From an uncultured Oscillospiraceae bacterium (GTDB lineage Bacteria; Bacillota_A; Clostridia; Oscillospirales; Oscillospiraceae): a DNA stretch of 22,935 bases. The notes below the pieces were generated by a model, which had not been told where the DNA came from, ran no database searches, and worked only from the letters and a program-made list of their open reading frames with translations. The translations under genes and the position numbers were made by a program. The stretch lies in contig CAAGIF010000112.1 in assembly GCA_900769845.1 (NCBI GenBank), positions 1 through 22,935 on the forward strand, read 5' to 3'. Shown here piece by piece: positions 13,572-20,500 of this stretch (the first letter of the stretch is position 1; every line of letters starts with the position of its first letter).

Positions 13572-14720
13572 ATGTCTGAAATTGTGTCCATTTTTAAAAG
13601 TGAACTGATGATCGTTTTCTCTATCGCTATTCTGGGTTATCTTCTGGGCAGTATTAAGATTAAAGGTCTTTCCCTGGGCACCTCCGGCATTTTGCTGGTG
13701 GCGTTGGTGTTCGGTCATTTTGAGCTGACCGTTCCCAAGATCCTTCAGGATATCGGTCTGATCAGCTTTGTCACCGCTGTTGGCTTCATCGCCGGCCCAG
13801 CTTTCTTCCGGAATTTCAAGAAGCAGGCGCTGTCCTTCGTACTGCTGGGAATTTCCATCATCCTGGTTGGCGCGATTACTTGTATCGGTGTCATCAAGTT
13901 GGCGGGCATCCCCGTTCCTCTGTCCGTGGGTATGATGTCCGGCGCATTGACCAGCACCCCCGGACTTGCCGCAGCCATTGAGGCCACCGGCGACCAGATG
14001 GCATCGGTTGGATACGGAATTGCCTATCCCTTCGGTGTTGTGGGTGTTGTGCTGTTCGTACAGATCATGCCCAAGCTGCTGAAGGTGGATATTGCCGCTG
14101 AACGGGAGCGCCTGGCTGCCGCCACCGCCGGCGCAGAAGCCGGTGAAACAAAGACTCAGAAAGCCTATACCCACCTGGACGAATTCGGTCTGCTAGCCTT
14201 CGCTGCAGCTGCCATTGTGGGTGTCGTGATCGGTAAAATCTCCATTCCTCTCCCCGGCGGAGCCCATTTCTCTCTGGGAACCTCCGGCGGCCCTCTGCTT
14301 GCAGGTTTGGTCATGGGTCACTTTGCCCACATCGGCCCCGTTTCCATCAGCGTTCCCAAAAAGACTCTGGAAGTAGTCCGGGAACTGGGTCTGGCCCTGT
14401 TCCTCATGGGCGCGGGTACCGGCGCAGGCAGAGGCTTCCTGGCTATCCTGGCGGAATACGGCGCAGCTCTGTTCCTGCTGGGCGCGCTGATGACCATTCT
14501 GCCAATGATCGTAGGCTACATTCTGGCTACCAAGGTATTCAAGATCGACATCCTCAGCGCAATGGGTTCCATCTGCGGCGGCATGACCAGCACCCCCGCT
14601 CTGGGCACCCTCATCGCCACCACCAAAACCGAGGCCGTGGCTGTTTCCTACGCCGCCACCTATCCCCTGGCGCTGATCATGGTGGTTCTGTGCTGCGAAT
14701 TTATTCCCCTGCTGTTCTGA
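13572..14720 (+). CDS. AspT/YidE/YbjL-type putative transporter
   Basis: This integral membrane protein of 382 residues has the two-repeat design of the AspT/YidE/YbjL superfamily, a group of exchangers and putative permeases. The first repeat has GYLLGSIKIKGLSLGTSG and GMMSGALTSTPGLAAAIEATG. The second has GKISIPLPGGAHFSLGTSGGPLLAGLVMGH and GSICGGMTSTPALGTL. The paired TSTP motifs are probably the substrate-path hairpins. The RCK/TrkA-C regulatory domains found between the repeats in many homologues are missing; only a short charged Ala/Glu-rich linker is present. I chose ATG at 13572, 9 nt after AAGGAG; an ATG at 13563 abuts that site too closely. It seems to be a single-gene transcript. 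The substrate (a small organic acid or amino acid?) is unknown. Confidence 0.85.
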   Translation: MSEIVSIFKSELMIVFSIAILGYLLGSIKIKGLSLGTSGILLVALVFGHFELTVPKILQDIGLISFVTAVGFIAGPAFFRNFKKQALSFVLLGISIILVGAITCIGVIKLAGIPVPLSVGMMSGALTSTPGLAAAIEATGDQMASVGYGIAYPFGVVGVVLFVQIMPKLLKVDIAAERERLAAATAGAEAGETKTQKAYTHLDEFGLLAFAAAAIVGVVIGKISIPLPGGAHFSLGTSGGPLLAGLVMGHFAHIGPVSISVPKKTLEVVRELGLALFLMGAGTGAGRGFLAILAEYGAALFLLGALMTILPMIVGYILATKVFKIDILSAMGSICGGMTSTPALGTLIATTKTEAVAVSYAATYPLALIMVVLCCEFIPLLF

Positions 14721-14724
14721 CCGT

Positions 14725-14780
14725 TACATAACAAATCCCACTATCCAGTTTTGGATAGTGGGATATGTTATGTAGTTTTA
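14725..14780. terminator. Bidirectional terminator between the transporter and M48 protease genes
   Basis: TACATAAC (14725-14732) pairs with GTTATGTA (14767-14774), and ATCCCACTATCC (14735-14746) with GGATAGTGGGAT (14753-14764), across a small AA/AT internal loop and an AGTTTT loop. GTTTTA follows on the plus strand. It lies between two converging genes. Confidence 0.88.
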
Positions 14781-16010
14781 CTTTGCGAGCTTCGCCATTT
14801 CTTTCTCAGTAGCAGCTACTCTCTGGCTCAGGGTGGGATGGCTGTACTCCAGCGCCACCACCATGGGATGGGGATTCAGATTGCACAGGCTGTCGCCGTG
14901 GAGTTTCCTCAGTGCGGAGATCAGATCGGAGCCGTAACCCTTTTTCGCAGCAAAGGCATCTGCCCGGTATTCGCACTTGCGGCTGAGGATTGCCTGGGGA
15001 ATGCCCAAAAGGGTCATAACCATACTGATCACATTGCTGTTTGCGATCAATACGGCAAACATGATATTGGCAGATTCAAAACCGCACGCCATGGAAATCT
15101 GAGGCACCAGCACAAAGGACGCGATCATCAAAGTCATCACCAGCAAAAGCAGCATGGAATAGGCAGTAAGCTTTGCCGTATCCTTGTGCTTGAAGTGAGC
15201 AAGCTCATGGGCAAATACCGCAGTGATCTCCCGGGGGGTGTAGTTGTTGACCAGGTTGTCGTCCAGAGAAATGCTCTTGTATTTTCCAAGACCCGTGCAG
15301 AAAGCATTTGCATGGGCGGTGCGGCTGGAAGCGTTCTTTACATAGATATCCTTCATCTGATAGCCCTCGGCGGCAAACATCTCCGAAAGGGCAGTACGCA
15401 ACTCTCCCTCCTCCAGAGGGGTGAACTTGTAAAAAATCTTCTCGAAGGTCAAGCTGAACATACTCATAGCCAGCATAAAAGCCACAACACCTGCGTAAAA
15501 CACAACAAAGAATGTATTGCCCATGGCTGCATACAGACCTTCTGCCGCGCAATACAAAACATTGAGCAGGATCACTTCGATCAGGAGCTGCTTAATGGTG
15601 TCGCCCACAAAGGTCTTCTTGGTGCTTTTGTTGAAGCCGTACTTTTCCTCGATCTTAAAGGTACCCACATAGGAAAAAGGAAGTGTCACAACGGTGGTAA
15701 CCAGGCAGTACAGCATGATGGTCAGCATGGATTTTGTCCAAGCATTGCCGGGCATCCAATTATAGATCCGCGCATACACATCAAACACCAGGAGTGCCAG
15801 GGACAGCACGAAAATGACGATTCCGGAAATCATGGAAAGCTGTTCATTCTCCGCAGAGTAAGCCCGCCAGGTCTTATACTTCTCTTCATCGTAGACATCC
15901 CGGATATTCTCGGGGATGGGCTTGTCCTTATACTGACGCTGCAAAATCGCTTTTGCTAAATCGTACAAGAATCCAACCACCAGCAGAGAAATCAAAATCA
16001 GTTTGTACAT
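14778..16010 (-). CDS. Ste24-like M48 family membrane zinc metallopeptidase
   Basis: This 410-residue membrane protease resembles CAAX-type M48A peptidases (Ste24/HtpX relatives), which cleave membrane-associated or misfolded proteins. The zinc motif HELAH is at residues 268-272, and the third zinc ligand Glu347 lies in EYRAD, with Asp351 conserved. Hydrophobic segments fall at the N-terminus, at about 60-80 and 100-130, at about 155-200, and two follow the zinc motif. The FKIEEKYGFNKST segment is typical of Ste24-like proteins. I chose ATG at 16010 (MYKLIL), because AGGAGA lies 8 nt upstream; the upstream ATG at 16064 would add 18 polar residues without a site. It is a single-gene unit convergent with the AspT-like gene. 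Confidence 0.93.
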   Translation of the reverse strand: MYKLILISLLVVGFLYDLAKAILQRQYKDKPIPENIRDVYDEEKYKTWRAYSAENEQLSMISGIVIFVLSLALLVFDVYARIYNWMPGNAWTKSMLTIMLYCLVTTVVTLPFSYVGTFKIEEKYGFNKSTKKTFVGDTIKQLLIEVILLNVLYCAAEGLYAAMGNTFFVVFYAGVVAFMLAMSMFSLTFEKIFYKFTPLEEGELRTALSEMFAAEGYQMKDIYVKNASSRTAHANAFCTGLGKYKSISLDDNLVNNYTPREITAVFAHELAHFKHKDTAKLTAYSMLLLLVMTLMIASFVLVPQISMACGFESANIMFAVLIANSNVISMVMTLLGIPQAILSRKCEYRADAFAAKKGYGSDLISALRKLHGDSLCNLNPHPMVVALEYSHPTLSQRVAATEKEMAKLAK

Positions 16011-16066
16011 ACGTATACTCTCCTGTTGTGAAAATGATTTGCCAAATATCGGCAGTTTGCCCACTC

Positions 16067-16095
16067 AGTATATCACCTTTATCCGTGATTATCAA
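16067..16095 (-). promoter_or_regulatory. Promoter of the M48 peptidase gene
   Basis: On the minus strand TTGATA (16095-16090) and TATACT (16072-16067) are 17 nt apart. TGA just before TATACT makes an extended -10. Confidence 0.82.
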
Positions 16096-16239
16096 TATAC
16101 CTTCTGTCTGTAATCGTTGTTTTTATTACTATATCACATATCGTGCAACTCAAAATTTTAACAAACTGCAGATATAATGGTGGCATTACATTTTCTTAAA
16201 GAAATATTAATAAAAAGTGAATTATATACTTTTATTTTC

Positions 16240-16268
16240 TTGCAATTGACACGGATAAATGATACAAT
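16240..16268 (+). promoter_or_regulatory. Candidate promoter of the PqqD/surface-protein operon with overlapping dyad
   Basis: TTGCAA (16240-16245) and TACAAT (16263-16268) are 17 nt apart, with AT-rich sequence upstream. The inverted repeat ACAATAA-N6-TTATTGT (16264-16283) overlaps the -10 and the likely start site and could be an operator. A TTGACA (16246-16251) is nearby but lacks a well-spaced -10. Confidence 0.6.
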
Positions 16269-16322
16269 AAATTGAATTATTGTCAAAATTGCGGTAGTAT
16301 GCCATTTAGGAGGTGACAGCAG

Positions 16323-16610
16323 ATGCGAATTGCCAGCGGCTTCTGTCTGCGCAGCATTTTGGGAGAGACCATCGCAGTCCCCACAGGGGAGGCAGCGACC
16401 TGCTTATCGGGTCTGGTTTCGCTGAATGAGACCGGCGCGTTTCTCTTTGAAAAGCTGCAAACAGATCAGACAGCAGACTCTCTGATCCACGCGCTACTTG
16501 AGGAATATGACACAGATCCGGAAACCGCCCGCAGGGATGTTTGCCGGTTCTTGGAGATCATGTCCCAGCACAATCTGCTGATTACCGATAACGGGGAGGC
16601 GGATGCATGA
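16323..16610 (+). CDS. PqqD family protein (RiPP recognition element fold)
   Basis: This 95-residue protein resembles PqqD, the small winged-helix protein that in PQQ and other RiPP pathways binds a leader peptide for a radical SAM enzyme. The signature is VSLNETGAFLFEKLQTDQTADSLIHALLEEYD followed by a C-terminal helix (RRDVCRFLEIMSQHNLL), each part read directly from the frame in segments. AGGAGGTGA (16308-16316) precedes the ATG. Its TGA overlaps the next ATG as ATGA (16607-16610), so translation is coupled to the membrane-anchored protein. No radical SAM enzyme, precursor peptide or peptidase is visible downstream within the window. It may therefore be a stand-alone PqqD-like protein with a regulatory or binding role; that is unresolved. 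Confidence 0.8.
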   Translation: MRIASGFCLRSILGETIAVPTGEAATCLSGLVSLNETGAFLFEKLQTDQTADSLIHALLEEYDTDPETARRDVCRFLEIMSQHNLLITDNGEADA

Positions 16611-17488
16611 AAAAGAAAGCTTGGCTGATTGCAGCGCTGGCGGTTTGGGCGCTGGCATTGCTGCTAATCGTTCTGTTTGTGAAGCCAGTGGAAAAGTCCC
16701 CGACACCCACACCAACCGACAGCATAGAGCTGACGCAGCCGGAGGAATCTGGTGCCACGCTTCCCAACGGGGAACCGGCGGTTCCTCCAACTGATGGGAC
16801 ATCAACGGAAACGCCCACCGACTCCGCTACGGAGGCTCCCACCACCGCGGCCACGGAGGGTCAGTCCAACCAGCAGGCGCCGCCTGTGGTGACGCCCCCA
16901 TCTCCCCCGACGCCCACCAATCCCCCCGCTCCCACAGAGCCGGAGGTGATCCTGATCCCGCCGGAGCTGGTTTACAGCCAGTTCGGCAGATACACCGGCG
17001 TGTATGTGGAGGACGGCTCGGACGAGCTGGTGGAGAATGTGGCCATCGTTCTGATTACCAATCCCACGAACCAATTTTTGGAATATGCCCAGACGGAATT
17101 CGAAGTTGGCGGCAAGCGCGCCGTCTTCGTGGTCAGAGGACTCCCCGCCGGAGCTTCGGCTTGGGTCATGGATGCCAACCGGCTGACCGTGCCCGCGGGC
17201 AGCGTGTACAATCTGGTGAACGAGTCCACCAGCTTTGGCAGCAATTCCAATATGGATGCTGTGAAGCTCACCCTGGGCAACGGCGCCATCAGCGCGGAGA
17301 ACACCTCCGATAAGACATTAAATAATGTGTATGTATATTACAGGCAGGTCCATACCGACGGATACTTCCTGGGCGGCATTTGCTACCGGGTGGCATTCGG
17401 AGCGCTGGAGCCCAACGCGCCCATGACGGCGACAGCGGGGCATTGCATACCGGAACGGGCTGCAGTTGTAAAAATAACCTGTGAGTAA
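16607..17488 (+). CDS. Membrane-anchored extracellular protein with Pro/Thr-rich stalk
   Basis: I do not recognise a named family. The 293-residue protein starts with KKK and a single hydrophobic helix (about 5-26), so it is probably anchored with the rest outside the cell. Residues about 28-110 form a Pro/Thr/Glu-rich stalk with TPTPT-like runs. A folded domain of about 180 residues follows. It contains ENVAIVLITNPTNQFLEYAQ and an ISAENTSDKTLNNVYVYYRQ segment, a pattern like FxLYD-type beta-sandwich domains that describe 'fitting or linking' extracellular modules. Three cysteines near the C-terminus may form disulfides. GGGGAGG lies before the ATG, which overlaps the PqqD-like stop. Its stop is 12 nt before the giant protein, suggesting a shared role at the surface. 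Confidence 0.75.
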   Translation: MKKKAWLIAALAVWALALLLIVLFVKPVEKSPTPTPTDSIELTQPEESGATLPNGEPAVPPTDGTSTETPTDSATEAPTTAATEGQSNQQAPPVVTPPSPPTPTNPPAPTEPEVILIPPELVYSQFGRYTGVYVEDGSDELVENVAIVLITNPTNQFLEYAQTEFEVGGKRAVFVVRGLPAGASAWVMDANRLTVPAGSVYNLVNESTSFGSNSNMDAVKLTLGNGAISAENTSDKTLNNVYVYYRQVHTDGYFLGGICYRVAFGALEPNAPMTATAGHCIPERAAVVKITCE

Positions 17489-17500
17489 GGAGTGACAGAT

Positions 17501-20500
17501 ATGAAGAAGATTGTGAAAAGATCAATTTCGATGTTACTATGTTTGGCAATGGTGATCGGGTTCCTCCCCGCCACTATGCTGACAGCTTCGGCTGCTTCCA
17601 CTGTCGGCGATCGTGTTGATACTTCTGTAACCGGCGGCAGCAGAGTGGAAGGCAGTTCCTTTAATGCCAATGATTATATCGCACTTCCCATTGAGATCTA
17701 TGACTATAAGGCAGACGGCATGTTGTTTGAATATGCCGAAAAACGCATTAATACCAACTATTACACCTGGACTCCCCCCACCGCCACCTATGGATTTGAC
17801 TTCCGGACGAATAAGATTGATACAACCTCAACGGGTTGGTACAGTGCAGGCTACAATCTAAACCGGGGTTGGAATGCGTCTTACAAGTATGATATTGACA
17901 ACTATTCCAACAGTAAGTATCTACGCGCTACCAAAAACGGCACCCTATACAACAACACCGGGCTATATGACGACCAGGTTCTTTCTGTCGGCCCCTTTAC
18001 CACCGCTGCAAAGAATACCGACGTTCGATATATGGCCATTTGTTATCGGGCGTCCTCCAATTGTGATGATACCTTTACCGTCCAGTTCCGTGGTAATTCC
18101 AATTCGGAGCCCTTTACCGTACAACAGTATTCCATTGCAAGCACCAAAGGAAACGGTTGGACTACCGCTGTTATCGATTTGAAAAATACACAATATTCCG
18201 GTTATCAATCTTCATGGGGAAAATTTGCTTCTGCGGGCTCCATCAAGTATATTGGCTTTCGTCCGGCAGACAACACAAAAGGCGCAACCTTTGACATTGC
18301 CTATGTTGCATTTTTCGATACCGAAGCTAAAGCAAAAAGTCACAATACCAACTCCTTCGAAAAATGGACTATGAACAACAACGCTGCCTTTGGCTTGGTT
18401 GGCAGCTCCTATGATGCAGACGGCACCAACGATTTCAAGCGGATCAGCCTTAGCTATGGTGACGGTTCCGTCACGGCGCATAATACGGGAAGCTGGTTCG
18501 CCGACAGTGGAAATGCCTATACCCCCCAGGGAACCAAATATACCAATTATAAAACCTCCATCTGGCAGATAGGCCCCCATCCCACCAATGGTGGTAAGAG
18601 AGATAACGAACCCTCAAACATCGAAAATTACATCGGCTATAAGCTGATCGCAGATTGGAGCAGCTCTCCCACCTCCTACACCGCCGGCTTGATGCAGCCG
18701 CAATTGGTGCAGGTAGGCAACAATTTCCTGCCCCAGTATAAGGAAGAAACTGTCTGGTACATTGCAAATCTGCTGAAGCATACCCTATCCAAAGCTCAAA
18801 AGTCCGGCACAAACTATGACTACTCCTATGTCATGGGTGAGTATTTCGACTATGACGGCGACGGTGACACGGAACGATTGGCAGCCGAGCTGCGCACCTT
18901 GTTAAGCGGGGCCGGAGTTGGCACATGGAATGAAACCATTGCAAAAGCAAATGATGGCAAATTGCATGGTTCCTGGGTAGACTGCAAAGCAAATATTACC
19001 ACTTACATGGATGCAGCCTTCTATCTGCTGAATAACCTTTTTATCAAAAACTCCTATAACGTCGCAGACACCACCTATGACCATCTGCTGCTGTCCAGAG
19101 CAAGCGTTAAGCTCGATGGCAAATACACGGACTGCTATGTGTTTGACTCAGGTTTTGCTACCAGCAACACTGCAACCTCGGTCGCTATAAACTATAACCC
19201 AACAACCCATACAATTCAGAATACCTCTGCAGCGCATAAACCCTACAGCTATTACGATACAAGCAATCACTATACCGCCACATTCCCCTTCACGCCTCTG
19301 TCTTCCTCCAGCTACACATCAGCCACAACCAGTACTCCCTACTTTATGGATGACGGTGTCAGAGAGCCCGCAAGCGCATTCAATACCTATAAGAATCGGA
19401 ACTACAACTACGTCCTCCGCACTCACGGCGAATTTATCTACCGGGAAGATAAGAATCTGTTCTTTGAATTCGAAGGCGACGATGATATCTACCTGTACAT
19501 CAACGGTCAGTTGGTTATGGAAATGGGCGGTGCTCACCCCTGCGCTACCCAGAGCATCAAGCTGAACGATTATGTGAATGATTCCAAGAGTAAATCAAAC
19601 CCCACCGAGCGGGATTATGCGCTGATGCTGGAAGACGGCGAAAGCTACTCCTTCGATTTCTTCTTTATGGAACGTAAGGGTTACGGCTCCAATATGCGGA
19701 TTATCACCAACATTGAGGTTGTGGATACTGATATGGACGTGGTAAAAAATGCATACCAGGACGGCTATAAGCTGCCCGAAAACGGAGCCATTGACTTGAA
19801 CAGACCTGTGGAGTTTTCCTTTACCCTGATCAACGAGGGCAACAAGAGTTCTACTGACAATTCCTATCTCCAAAATCTGGTCTTCTCCGACCCCAAGATT
19901 GGCGTTAACATAAGCTACAACAATGGACTTAGTGTCACCAATTCCCGAATTGTAAACGCCAACGGTGACCCTCTCACATGGAAGGATCTTGTTTTCAGCC
20001 GTTGCAATACATCCGGAGGAAAATCTAATGATTATTCCTATGCAAACGGTTCATTCAAAACAGAAGCGGACTTAAAAGCATTTTTGGCAATGCCTGAAAC
20101 TACGGGTCTGCTTCGGGAGCAAACCCTTGAGATCCGCGGCATCTATATCATGATGACTCAGGACGATTTTGCCGGAGGTCCCTGGAGCAACACTGTCACC
20201 GTGGATGCCATAACCAGCAACAATACCGCTCTGCGTACCACCGATGAACTCCGTCTGAACAGCGCCCTCGCCCCCGTATACTATATGTGGGCAGATCACA
20301 AGCTTACCATTGCCGATATGTTGGGCGATATCAACGAAGCCATCGCGGAAAATAAAATGGGCGAGATATTCGCGGAGAACCTGACTCTGAAATCCATTGG
20401 GACTATCACGCTGGTCAATACCTCCGGTGTTCCCGTGGAAAACGAGAATGTGGTTGTCGAAAACAATGTGATAACCGCAAACTATAAGGTTCCCGGCACC

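Larger units (their letters stand above)
16011..16322. other. 312-bp divergent intergenic region
   Basis: This AT-rich region holds the promoters for the leftward M48 gene and the rightward surface operon. An extra TATAAT occurs at 16173-16178 without a convincing -35. I see no small ORF with a ribosome binding site and no RNA gene in it. Confidence 0.7.

Noticed and set aside
14751..15959. Plus-strand open frame of 402 codons
   Set aside because: It is antisense to the M48 peptidase, whose zinc motif, promoter and ribosome binding site are all on the minus strand.
16246..16268. TTGACA/TACAAT pair as the PqqD operon promoter
   Set aside because: The spacing is only 11 nt. TTGCAA at 16240-16245 gives a 17-nt spacer and is preferred.
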